A stretch of DNA of 64,000 nucleotides. Source: Microbacterium sp. HD4P20. Its GTDB lineage: Bacteria; Actinomycetota; Actinomycetes; Actinomycetales; Microbacteriaceae. Positions 25,663-33,328 of the stretch are shown piece after piece; position 1 is the stretch's first letter, and every line of letters begins with the position of its first letter. The DNA lies in NCBI RefSeq assembly GCF_019449275.2, contig NZ_JAHZQZ020000014.1, positions 643,631-707,630 of the forward strand, read 5' to 3'. The notes below the pieces were generated by a model, which was not told the DNA's origin, ran no database searches, and was given only the letters and a program-made list of their open reading frames with translations. The translations under genes were made by a program, and so were the position numbers.

Positions 25663-27305
25663 GGCACGTCTCGCAACGAGAGAAGGTCACCCATGCCGGA
25701 GGGGATGCCGCCGGAGCCACCGCTGCCTGGCCAGGGCTCGACATCCTTGCCGAAATCGTAGCCAGGGACGTTGCGGGGTGCGAAGGCCACCGTGACGCCT
25801 CCGCCGAACTCCAGTCGGCCGGAGTAGACCTGGCCCCGGAGAGTGGCTATGCCGCTGTTGAACTTCATCAGGCAGGGCGTGTAGATGTAGACCGCGATCT
25901 GAGGGTCGACCGTTGATTCGTTCAACTGCTGGGAATCCTGCGCCGGCCATGCACACTGGGGGCCGGGAGTGCCCGGCTGGCTGTCGGGGGTGATGAGGAA
26001 GATCGTGTGAGGCTGCCCATCAGCGCTCTTGAACTTGGTCCCCGAGAGGAACCAGCGGTGGGCGATGATCGCAATGTCGTGGTTGATGGTGACTTCCTTG
26101 TTCGCACCGCCGGCGTTCGTGTCGAAATTCCCTGCGCATGCGCGGATGTCGAAGATCATCCTGCTGCTCAGTGCACCTGCGACCGCAGTGACGTCGGCGG
26201 AGTTGCCGGACCACTTGTCGCAGGCGGAGCCCGTGACCGTCGTGAGCTGGTAGCCCTCGTCCGCCCATGCCTGCGGCGGCGTGGTGGCGTTCACGGGGGT
26301 GAACTCCACATCTTGCCAGTCAGGGATCTGCGGAAGAGTCGGTGCGGCGAGCTCGGTGTTCTTGACGAGAGCGCCCTGGACGATGGAGTCGGCGGAAGTC
26401 TTCCAGATGCCGTAGCCGCCCTTGTAGACGAAATTGCCGAGGATCGTGCCGCTGCCCAGCGTGCTGGATCCAGAGCCGGCAGCGCTCACGCTCCCGTACA
26501 CCGTGCCGCCGTTCAGTGTGAACGTGCCGCCGAGGAAGGCATTTCCCTCAGTGCCGCCGGATGTGCCGATGATGCCCGCGATCGTGTGGTCGACGTTCTT
26601 GGGAGCGACCAGGTTGCCCTCGATCGTGCCGCCGTTGATGTTGGCTCTGCTGCCGATGTACGCGTTGCCTTCGACCAGGCAGCCGCTGTCGAGCTGCAGC
26701 TCCCCGGTCTTCGTATAGATGTCACCGGGGAAGACCGAGCCCGAACCGCACGCGATGTTCCCTATCGATGCGTAGAGACCGGCAGAGCCGGTGAACTCGT
26801 CGATGCCGACCTCGCTGTTGATCTCGTCGTACACGTAGGAATTCATCCGCGTGTTCAGCCCATAGGTGTAGAACAGGCCCGGGCCACCCGCGGTGGGCGG
26901 CGTCGCATCCGGAGCGACGTCGAGCTCGTACACCGCTCTCACGGTCGTGCTGCCGCCGCGGCTGGACGTGCCCGTCGATTCGAGGACGACCAGCTTGGTG
27001 GATTCGTCGCACGTGCTGGTGGCGGAGTACGTCGAGCCCGCTCCGAGCTCTACGTCGGTCAGCGTCTGGTCGCACACGTCGCCCCCCGTGGCCGCGGCGA
27101 CCAGTTGGGCGATGCCCGCGTCGGCAGCGGCACGCGACTGCGCAGTGCTGCGGCTGTCGACGGCGACGCCGCTGGTGTTGGTGACGATCACGGCGAGCGT
27201 GAGCGCGCCGATGCTGAGCACGAGCATGATGACGAGCACCGAGACGAGGGCCGAGCCGCTCTCATCACGTCGCGCTCGCCATCGCCGTCGCAGAACTACC
27301 AGCAT
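25659..27305 (-). CDS. PilX-position minor pilus protein with beta-helix-like domain
   Basis: 548 residues from ATG 27305, overlapping pilW by 10 nt. The N-terminus (RRDESGSALVSVLVIMLVLSI) is a PilX-type class III-like leader with a membrane helix and no clear G/F cleavage site. Residues 170-330 form short glycine-containing repeats (for example GNAYIGSRANINGGTIEGNL, GNAFLGGTFTLNGGTVYGSV, STLGSGTILGNFVYKGG) that look like rungs of a right-handed beta-helix. The C-terminal 200 residues carry several Cys and strands (HDIAIIAHRWFLSG, PHTIFLIT, QVYSGRLEFGGGVTVAF). This is far larger than classic PilX (about 170 aa) and could be a tip adhesin or minor pilin. Base composition is less GC-rich than in its neighbours. 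Confidence 0.7.
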   Translation of the reverse strand: MLVVLRRRWRARRDESGSALVSVLVIMLVLSIGALTLAVIVTNTSGVAVDSRSTAQSRAAADAGIAQLVAAATGGDVCDQTLTDVELGAGSTYSATSTCDESTKLVVLESTGTSSRGGSTTVRAVYELDVAPDATPPTAGGPGLFYTYGLNTRMNSYVYDEINSEVGIDEFTGSAGLYASIGNIACGSGSVFPGDIYTKTGELQLDSGCLVEGNAYIGSRANINGGTIEGNLVAPKNVDHTIAGIIGTSGGTEGNAFLGGTFTLNGGTVYGSVSAAGSGSSTLGSGTILGNFVYKGGYGIWKTSADSIVQGALVKNTELAAPTLPQIPDWQDVEFTPVNATTPPQAWADEGYQLTTVTGSACDKWSGNSADVTAVAGALSSRMIFDIRACAGNFDTNAGGANKEVTINHDIAIIAHRWFLSGTKFKSADGQPHTIFLITPDSQPGTPGPQCAWPAQDSQQLNESTVDPQIAVYIYTPCLMKFNSGIATLRGQVYSGRLEFGGGVTVAFAPRNVPGYDFGKDVEPWPGSGGSGGIPSGMGDLLSLRDVP

Positions 27306-27841
27306 GCCGGCGCTCCTCCCCCGGCGGCCACGGCCTGCGCGGTGACAGCGGTCGTGACGGGAACCGTCGCGTCTCCGACGGAGACGGATATGCCGAGATC
27401 GATCCCTCTCGTGCCGGCGGCGGCGAATGCCCGTCCCCCCGACAGGGTGCCGCTTGCACCCTCGGTGAGGGCGCTCCACCCGCTGGTGTCGGCGTCGCGG
27501 GCGTCGGCTCCGGTGCTGTAGCGCAGAGCGCCGCCCGCATCCAGCGCCCACGCTCGGCACTCGAAAACTCCGGCGGCGGTGATGACGACGGCATCGATAC
27601 GCAGGCCGACGCTGTCGACCGCGACCGCGGTGGCGTTGCGCATCGACGACTGCAGCGAGGCGTTCACGACGTTTGCCTTTCCGGTCGCGCTGTCACGCGC
27701 TGTCGTCTGCTTCTGGGCGGCGAGCCCGTTGGCGAAGAGGAGCGCGAGCAGTCCGACGAAGAGGCCGGACATAACGATGTAGACGATCAGTTCGACGAGC
27801 GATATCCCAGCCTCGTCTGGGCATACCCGGCGCGGGATCAT
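27296..27841 (-). CDS. PilW-type minor prepilin
   Basis: 181 residues from ATG 27841 (overlaps pilV as ATGA). Leader MIPRRVCPDEAG followed by the prepilin signature ISLVELIVYIVMSGLFVGLL; the cleavage site is DEAG/I with Glu at +5. The globular part has two Cys (CRAW and C-terminal ACW). Minor pilins of this kind prime assembly and form the pilus tip. Confidence 0.78.
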   Translation of the reverse strand: MIPRRVCPDEAGISLVELIVYIVMSGLFVGLLALLFANGLAAQKQTTARDSATGKANVVNASLQSSMRNATAVAVDSVGLRIDAVVITAAGVFECRAWALDAGGALRYSTGADARDADTSGWSALTEGASGTLSGGRAFAAAGTRGIDLGISVSVGDATVPVTTAVTAQAVAAGGGAPACW

Positions 27842-28260
27842 GGCTCTGACACCAGCACGAGGGTGGGGATGGCGACGAGCGAGAGCCCCGTGGCGCTGAG
27901 CACTTCCACGGTCACGGCGACCGTAGCCGGGTAGAGCGCCGCGTCCGTCGGGCAGGCGCCGATGTCGACGGTCGCGCTCAACCCGGTTCCCGCGGGGTCG
28001 GAGATCGCGCCCTCGGCGGGGACGGCCTGCGCCGCGAGTTCGGAGCATCGGGATGGCCCCGTGCGATCGATGCCGAAACCGGCCTTGATGGGCGCGAGCT
28101 GTGCGCTGGCCAAGGCGGTCGCTGCGACGAGATTCCGGTTGACCACGCTCGTGCGGGCGGCGCCGATGGTGAGGGGCAGCACGGCGAGGGCGAGCACCAT
28201 GAGCAGGAACATCGCGATGATGACCTCGACGAGGCTGAAGCCTTCTTCGTGGCGTGCCAC
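27838..28260 (-). CDS. PilV-type minor prepilin
   Basis: 140 residues. Leader RHEEG followed by FSLVEVIIAMFLLMVLALAVLPL, a standard type IV prepilin N-terminus (cleaved after Gly, Glu at +5). I choose GTG 28260 over 28269 because GGGAGG ends 8 nt before it. Two Cys in the body (RCSEL, GACPT) may form a disulfide. Confidence 0.8.
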   Translation of the reverse strand: MARHEEGFSLVEVIIAMFLLMVLALAVLPLTIGAARTSVVNRNLVAATALASAQLAPIKAGFGIDRTGPSRCSELAAQAVPAEGAISDPAGTGLSATVDIGACPTDAALYPATVAVTVEVLSATGLSLVAIPTLVLVSEP

Positions 28261-28296
28261 GGTGATCACCTCCCGGCCGATCGTTCGCTGGAACGG

Positions 28297-28689
28297 TTAT
28301 GGCGTGGGCAGGACGCAGCCCGGACCAGACTGCTGAGCGGCGGTCACACCGGTCTTCGTAGCCTCGACACAGAAGCCATCGAGCGTCCTGTCCGTGCCGA
28401 CCCAAGCCACCGTGACGTCGTCCTTGCTCAAGTTGTCAAAGGTGAATCCGGTCAGCCCGTCCTGGGCGATTGCCGACGCCGCCTGAGTAGCGCCGTTCGC
28501 TGCCGCCGTCTTGAGGGCGTTCGTTTCCGCCTCCGACTGAAGGTTCAGGAAGATCGGGATGGCGACGGCGGCGAGGATCCCCAGGATCACGACGACGACG
28601 ATGAGCTCGATGAGCGAGAAGCCGGCCTCACCGGACTCTTCACGGCGGGCCTTCTCGGCCTGGATGTAGTTACGCACGAAGGAACGCAT
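28297..28689 (-). CDS. pilA: Major type IV pilin PilA
   Basis: 130 residues. A 23-residue basic leader (MRSFVRNYIQAEKARREESG, then EAG) is followed by the mature N-terminus FSLIELIVVVVILGILAAVAIP, a textbook class IVa prepilin. The short globular domain has a C-terminal Cys pair (GFCVEATKTG and GPGCVLPTP) like the D-region of pilins. First gene of the operon, after a leader of about 120 nt. The spacing to pilV is 36 nt, larger than elsewhere in the operon, which would suit higher pilA output. Confidence 0.92.
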   Translation of the reverse strand: MRSFVRNYIQAEKARREESGEAGFSLIELIVVVVILGILAAVAIPIFLNLQSEAETNALKTAAANGATQAASAIAQDGLTGFTFDNLSKDDVTVAWVGTDRTLDGFCVEATKTGVTAAQQSGPGCVLPTP

Positions 28690-28816
28690 TGCGGTTCTCT
28701 TTCTCTAAGGATGACAGAAGACATCCCTGATCAGACCGCGTTTTCGCCCAGTCGCCCAGTCATTTCAGGCTGGCGATCGAAACCATGCGAGTGCATGTTC
28801 CCAACCCCCGTCGACC

Positions 28817-28845
28817 ATCATGAGAGAACTCTCATCTTGAGTCAA
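28817..28845 (-). promoter_or_regulatory. pilA operon promoter with palindrome in the spacer
   Basis: On the minus strand TTGACT (28845-28840), a 17-bp spacer and CATGAT (28822-28817). The spacer and -10 hold an interrupted palindrome ATGAGAG-AA-CTCTCAT (28820-28835), well placed for a repressor. A second dyad, CATCTTGAG (28833-28841) and CTCAAGATG (28855-28863), spans the -35 box. Confidence 0.55.
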
Positions 28846-28847
28846 GC

Positions 28848-28901
28848 CAGATCGCTCAAGATGCGATCAGTGATTCCTCAGGAGCGTGAGCAGATCGCTC
28901 A
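28848..28901. repeat. Direct repeats upstream of pilA
   Basis: CAGATCGCTCA occurs at 28848-28858 and 28891-28901 (43 bp apart), each followed by a related (A/G)GAT. With the dyads next to the promoter these could be activator sites for the pilus operon. Confidence 0.4.
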
Positions 28902-28909
28902 GGATTGCG

Positions 28910-29209
28910 TCACGCGTCCAGCACTTCGATCCGGACAACCACGACGGATCCCTCGCCGATGGCCTCGGCATCCCGCACCGTCTTCTTCAGCGGCAGCACG
29001 TACGACCCGCTCCCCGAATCGGGAAAGATCGACGTCGCCCACTCGCACCCACCGATGCGGGCGCGCACCCGCACCGATCCGAACCCGCGGTAGGGCCGTG
29101 GGATCTCGCGGATCTCTTCGCTGAGCTCCGGCGGAACCGACGTGAAGAACCACGACGAGTCCTCGCGGGCACTCCACCGGAAGACATCCGACTCGAACTC
29201 GATCAGCAC
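28910..29209 (-). CDS. DUF1905 domain protein
   Basis: 99 residues, beginning at GTG 29209 (LIEFESDVFRWSARE). The motif WFFTSVPPELSEEIREIPRPYRGFGSVRVRARIGG is characteristic of DUF1905, a small beta-barrel of unknown function. TAGGCT (29221-29216) lies 6 nt before the start, so the transcript is probably leaderless. Confidence 0.85.
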   Translation of the reverse strand: MLIEFESDVFRWSAREDSSWFFTSVPPELSEEIREIPRPYRGFGSVRVRARIGGCEWATSIFPDSGSGSYVLPLKKTVRDAEAIGEGSVVVVRIEVLDA

Positions 29210-29257
29210 GCATCGAGCCTAGCCACGGCCGCCGACGACGACCGCAGAACCGTCACG

Positions 29258-29686
29258 TCACAGGTGCTCGCCGGGGGCGCCGCCGTACCGGTCGACGAGC
29301 CGTTGCAGGCAGTGCGACCACCCCTCGACGTGGCTCGCACGATCGTCGGCCGAGAGGAATCCGGAGTGCCGCACGACCACCCGCGTCGCACCGCCGGCCG
29401 CGCGGGCGAGCGTGAACTCGACGTCGGTCGAGTGCTCCTCGCCGGCCCATCGCCACGCGAGCCGCAGCGATTCGGGTGCGTCGTAGGTGAGCACCGCCGC
29501 CTCGATGGCAAGCCCGGCCGACTCGGACCGGACCTGCCATCGACCGAGCTCGAGCAGCTCCACGACCGCTGTGGTCTCGAAGTTCGGCGGCCAGATCCAC
29601 GCCGCCAGCCTCTCGGACTCGGTCAGATCGGCCCAGACAGCATCAACGGATGCCGCCACCAGCGCTTCTTCGGTCAGTTCGAGCAT
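29258..29686 (-). CDS. SRPBCC/AHSA1-like ligand-binding protein
   Basis: 142 residues. The START-like pattern (VAASVDAVWADLTESERLAAWIWP, later GATRVVVRHSGF and HVEGWSHCLQRLVDRYGG) marks the SRPBCC/AHSA1 family, which bind hydrophobic ligands or partner proteins in a deep cavity. Ligand unknown. Stands between DUF1905 and a glycosyltransferase, with no clear operon link. Confidence 0.8.
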   Translation of the reverse strand: MLELTEEALVAASVDAVWADLTESERLAAWIWPPNFETTAVVELLELGRWQVRSESAGLAIEAAVLTYDAPESLRLAWRWAGEEHSTDVEFTLARAAGGATRVVVRHSGFLSADDRASHVEGWSHCLQRLVDRYGGAPGEHL

Positions 29687-29704
29687 GCCCAGACCTCCAT
29701 CGGT

Positions 29705-30583
29705 TCAGCCGCCGTAACGCGGTGCCCACTCGTCGCTCTCGGGTTCCCAGCTGGCCCCGTTCTGTGCGCCCGCCGGCTCCTCGCGACGCCGCCAGGCGGC
29801 ACCCTCCGGCCAGCTCACGGCGAACGTCGTCGCGACCTTGGCGATGCGGCGGGACAAACCGGACACCGTCTGCACCGGTCGGGCCGAGACCGGCATGCGC
29901 AGCTGCGGGTCATACCGCACGCCATCGGACTCCCGCAGGCGGATCGTGAGGTCGAGATCGTCGTGGATGCGCGCGTTCTCGCGGTCGACCTGCTCCCGCA
30001 CCCGCTCCCAGATGCTCGTGCGCATGGCGAAGTTCGAGCCGAACACGAGGGGGATGCCCAGCCACTTCTTGATCCAGTAATGCCCGCCGCCGATGTACCA
30101 GCGCTCGCCCAAGTAGTTCTGCAGCGCAGAGCCGCCGTAGAACTCCGCACCGCCGGTCAGCACCCCCAGCGACGGATCGGCGACGAAGGCGCGCACCAGC
30201 CGGGCGATCCAGTCCGGATGCGGGCGCGAATCGGCGTCGAGCCGCGCGATGATGTCGGCCTCTGCCATCGCCTCGTCGTAGCCCCGAGCGGCGGCAGGCC
30301 AGATGCCGATGACGGGCTCGGCCACCACGACGGCGCCGTGGCGGCCCGCCACGGCGGCCGAGGCATCCGCGCTGCCGTTGTCGACCACGATGACCTGGTC
30401 GGCGGGGTGCGTCTGAGCGTCCAGCGCGGCGAGGCACTCCTCCAGAAAGTCAGCGTCATCGCGGCACGGAATCACAACGACGACGCGCGGGACGAGGGGC
30501 ACAGCCACACGATACTCCCGCGCCACGCCCTCGGCGCGCGCCCTGCCGATGGCGTCGGGCCGCGCATGCGCGCGTCCGCTCAC
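29705..30583 (-). CDS. Glycosyltransferase family 2
   Basis: 292 residues with a GT-A fold: VVVVIPCRDDADFLEECLAA, VIVVDNGSADAS, a metal-binding LDADSRPHPDW and ARIHDDLDLTIRL. No membrane segment, so probably a soluble or peripheral transferase; donor and acceptor unknown. The ATG (30583) overlaps the stop of the response regulator gene (ATGA), so it is read in one operon with the two-component system. Confidence 0.82.
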   Translation of the reverse strand: MSGRAHARPDAIGRARAEGVAREYRVAVPLVPRVVVVIPCRDDADFLEECLAALDAQTHPADQVIVVDNGSADASAAVAGRHGAVVVAEPVIGIWPAAARGYDEAMAEADIIARLDADSRPHPDWIARLVRAFVADPSLGVLTGGAEFYGGSALQNYLGERWYIGGGHYWIKKWLGIPLVFGSNFAMRTSIWERVREQVDRENARIHDDLDLTIRLRESDGVRYDPQLRMPVSARPVQTVSGLSRRIAKVATTFAVSWPEGAAWRRREEPAGAQNGASWEPESDEWAPRYGG

Positions 30584-31233
30584 CGCGCCCCTCGGCTGCG
30601 CGCCTCGTGCGCCGCGATCGCCAGCTGCACGCGGTTGTCCAGTCCCAGCTTGGCCAACGCCGAGGAGATGTGCGCCTTGACGCTGCCGACTGAGAGGTAC
30701 AGCCGCTCGCCGATCTCTGCGTTGGCCAAGCCGTCGGCCACGGCCATCGCCACGTCGCGTTCGCGATCGCTGAGGCCCTCGAGCGGGTCTTCGGTCATCG
30801 GCCGCTCGCCCCTGGCGACATGGTCGATCAGCTGGCGAAGCACGATAGGCGACACGCGCGACTCCCCCGCAGCGGCCGCGTGGATCGCGGCGATGATCTG
30901 GTCGGGCGGCGTGTGCTTGAGCAGGAACCCCGCCGCCCCGGCGCGCAGCGCGTCAAGCACGATCGGCTCCGCCCCGAAGGTCGTCAGCATCACCACGGCG
31001 GGCTGCTCGCGTACTGAACCGCACAGCTCCCGCAGCGCCGACACGCCATCGGTGCCCGGCATGCGCACGTCCAGCAGCACGACATCCGGCCGGTTGCGAA
31101 CGACCGCGTCGACGAGCTCGCTGCCGTCCGCGGCCTCGCCCACGACCTGCACTCCCGGGTCACCGGCCAGCAGCATCCGCAGCCCCGCGATCACCAATGG
31201 ATCGTCGTCGACCAGGAGCACACGCACGCTCAT
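30580..31233 (-). CDS. NarL/LuxR-type response regulator
   Basis: 217 residues. Receiver domain with acidic D10/D11, phospho-acceptor D55 (VVLLDVRMPG) and a LuxR helix-turn-helix at 153-210 (LSDRERDVAMAVADGLANAE to VKAHISSALAKLG). Overlaps the histidine kinase gene by 4 nt. It probably controls the divergent ABC transporter at 32549-35010; the palindromes in between are candidate targets. Confidence 0.92.
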   Translation of the reverse strand: MSVRVLLVDDDPLVIAGLRMLLAGDPGVQVVGEAADGSELVDAVVRNRPDVVLLDVRMPGTDGVSALRELCGSVREQPAVVMLTTFGAEPIVLDALRAGAAGFLLKHTPPDQIIAAIHAAAAGESRVSPIVLRQLIDHVARGERPMTEDPLEGLSDRERDVAMAVADGLANAEIGERLYLSVGSVKAHISSALAKLGLDNRVQLAIAAHEARSRGAR

Positions 31234-32426
31234 CGGCTGCCCACCGGCAGTTCCGCCACGACACGGAACTCACCCTGTTCCACCCCGGCGCGAAACCACC
31301 CGCCCTCGATCCGCACCCGCTCCTCGAGACCCACCAGCCCGTTGCCGTCTGGCGAGACATCCCATCTCGTGACGCCCGGCGGCACCGGATTCGCAGCGAC
31401 GATCGTCAGCTGCGACCGATCCTGGCGCAGCCGCACCGTGACCGGCGCGGCGGGGGCGTGCTTTCGGGCATTGGTGAGGGCCTCCTGCACCACGCGGTAC
31501 GCCGCGCGCTGAGTGGTCTCGCGCAGACGCTCGGGCCGGGCATCGCTGTCGAAGTCCACCTGCTGCCCGGCTGCGGCGGCGTCGTTCAGCAGCCGCTCGA
31601 GGTCGGTCAGCCGTGGCTGCGGCGCCGCGACGCCGAGCTCGTCGTCGCTGCGCAGCAGTCCCAGCAGCTCGCGCAGGTCCTCCACCGCGCCCTGAGCGTT
31701 GCTACGGATCACTCCGGCAGACTCGTGCAGCTCGCGAGGGTCCGGGGGATGCGGCGAGCTGGCCCGGTACTCCAAGGCTCCGGCGTGCATCGACAGCAGC
31801 GAGATGCGGTGCGCGAGCACGTCGTGCATCTCGCGCGCGATGCGCTCGCGTTCGTCGCGGCGCGTCGTGCTGAGGCGTTCCTCGTAGCGTTCGCGATCGC
31901 GGGCCGCGGATTCGCGCAGCCCGACGATCAGCTGACGCCGTGCTCGCCCGAGCAAGCCGATGCACAGGGTGAGGGCGTACATGAGAGGCACCACGATGAG
32001 CCACACCAGCCACGTCATCCCCGGCAGGGGCGCGACCGCATGGTACGGGAGCGCCGCGAGGACGTGGAGCGTCGTGACCAGCAGCGCCCACCGGATCGGT
32101 GCGAGCAGTCCCATCCGATACACGGCGACGAGCGCACCGACCATGGCGGTGATCGAGACGGCGCCCGGCACGATGAGCAGGACGCCGACCGTCAGCGGAT
32201 ACCTGCGCGTCCACCAGATGGAGGCAGACGCGAAGGCGCCCAGCGCGATGTCCCACGGCCACCACCACCCGAGGATCTGCGGATGCACGCCGGGACTGGC
32301 CATGACCCAGCCGACGAGAAGCGCGGTCCCGAACAGCGCGGCGTCGGTCGCCCACTCCCCGCGCGTGCGTCCCGCCGCGGGCGACAGCCGTTCGGCCACT
32401 CGCCGCCACGTCGCAGAGGCTGCCAT
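31230..32426 (-). CDS. NarL-partner sensor histidine kinase (HisKA_3)
   Basis: 398 residues from ATG 32426. About five membrane helices in residues 30-160 with short loops and no large sensor domain, then HisKA_3 with phospho-acceptor H201 (REMHDVLAHRISLL) and a C-terminal HATPase (TNARKHAPAA, NGLVGLEERV). Such kinases often sense membrane stress. Divergent from the ABC transporter genes, as in many Gram-positive efflux modules. Confidence 0.9.
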   Translation of the reverse strand: MAASATWRRVAERLSPAAGRTRGEWATDAALFGTALLVGWVMASPGVHPQILGWWWPWDIALGAFASASIWWTRRYPLTVGVLLIVPGAVSITAMVGALVAVYRMGLLAPIRWALLVTTLHVLAALPYHAVAPLPGMTWLVWLIVVPLMYALTLCIGLLGRARRQLIVGLRESAARDRERYEERLSTTRRDERERIAREMHDVLAHRISLLSMHAGALEYRASSPHPPDPRELHESAGVIRSNAQGAVEDLRELLGLLRSDDELGVAAPQPRLTDLERLLNDAAAAGQQVDFDSDARPERLRETTQRAAYRVVQEALTNARKHAPAAPVTVRLRQDRSQLTIVAANPVPPGVTRWDVSPDGNGLVGLEERVRIEGGWFRAGVEQGEFRVVAELPVGSR

Positions 32427-32443
32427 GCCTCGATGATACGGAC

Positions 32444-32512
32444 GACGGATGCCGCGGCATCCGTCCGCCTGAGGTCCCTGGCCGACCGACGCGGGGTTCT
32501 GGCCGATCGGCC
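32444..32512. promoter_or_regulatory. Palindromes in the kinase/ABC divergent promoter region
   Basis: A perfect 22-bp palindrome occupies 32444-32465 (half-site GACGGATGCCG). A 12-bp palindrome GGCCGATCGGCC lies at 32501-32512, and CTGGCCGA is repeated 21 bp apart (about 32478 and 32499). Their place between divergent promoters suggests operators, possibly for the NarL-type regulator. Confidence 0.4.
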
Positions 32513-32548
32513 GGTGCGCAGGGCGATCGGAAAGCGTGGAATGGGGGC

Positions 32549-33328
32549 ATGACAGCACAGCACGACGACACACCGGCCCTGGAGATGCGGAGCCTGCGCC
32601 GCGAATTCGGCGACAAGGTCGCCGTCGACGACATCGACCTCACCGTGCCGGTAGGCTCGTTCTTCGGCGTGGTCGGACCCAATGGCGCCGGAAAGACGAC
32701 GGCGCTCTCGATGGCCGTCGGGCTTCTCAGACCGACGTCGGGCAAGGCGTTCGTGCAGGGCCTGGACGTGTGGTCCGATCCGGTCGAGTCCAAGCGCCGC
32801 CTGGGAGTGCTGCCCGATGGGCTCGCCCTCCCTGAGCGGCTGACGGGCGGTGAGCTGCTGACGTACTGGGGACGTTTCCGCGGGATGGCGACAGAGACCG
32901 TCGCCGCACGCACGGCCGAGCTGCTGCGCATCCTCGAGCTGGAGGAGGCCGAGGGCCTCGGCACGCTGGTCGGCGAGTACTCCACGGGTATGCGCAAGAA
33001 GATCGGACTGGCCACCGCGCTGCTGCACACGCCCCGTGTGCTCGTGCTGGACGAGCCGTATGAGGCGGTCGATCCGGTGAGCGCGCGCGTGCTCACCCGG
33101 ATCCTGCGGCGCTTCACCGAAACCGGTGGTTCGGTCATCATCTCGAGTCACGTGATGGCTCTGGTGGAGCAGCTGTGCGACCGAGTCGCGATCGTCGCCG
33201 AGGGCCGCGTCCTCGCGCAGGGCACTCTCGACGAGGTGCGAGCCGGGTCGAGCCTCGAGGACCGGTTCGTCGAGCTCGTCGGAGCTCCCGAGGTGAACGA
33301 GGAGGAGCTCGCATGGATCGGTGGCTGA
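32549..33328 (+). CDS. ABC transporter ATP-binding protein
   Basis: 259 residues. Walker A GPNGAGKTT (43-51), signature YSTGMRKKIGLA (a variant of LSGGQ), Walker B RVLVLDEPYEAVDP and the switch His in IISSHVM. It is of the ABC-2 type used for drug, lipid or peptide export. It overlaps the permease gene by 16 nt. Divergent from the two-component system, which probably regulates it. Confidence 0.92.
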   Translation: MTAQHDDTPALEMRSLRREFGDKVAVDDIDLTVPVGSFFGVVGPNGAGKTTALSMAVGLLRPTSGKAFVQGLDVWSDPVESKRRLGVLPDGLALPERLTGGELLTYWGRFRGMATETVAARTAELLRILELEEAEGLGTLVGEYSTGMRKKIGLATALLHTPRVLVLDEPYEAVDPVSARVLTRILRRFTETGGSVIISSHVMALVEQLCDRVAIVAEGRVLAQGTLDEVRAGSSLEDRFVELVGAPEVNEEELAWIGG

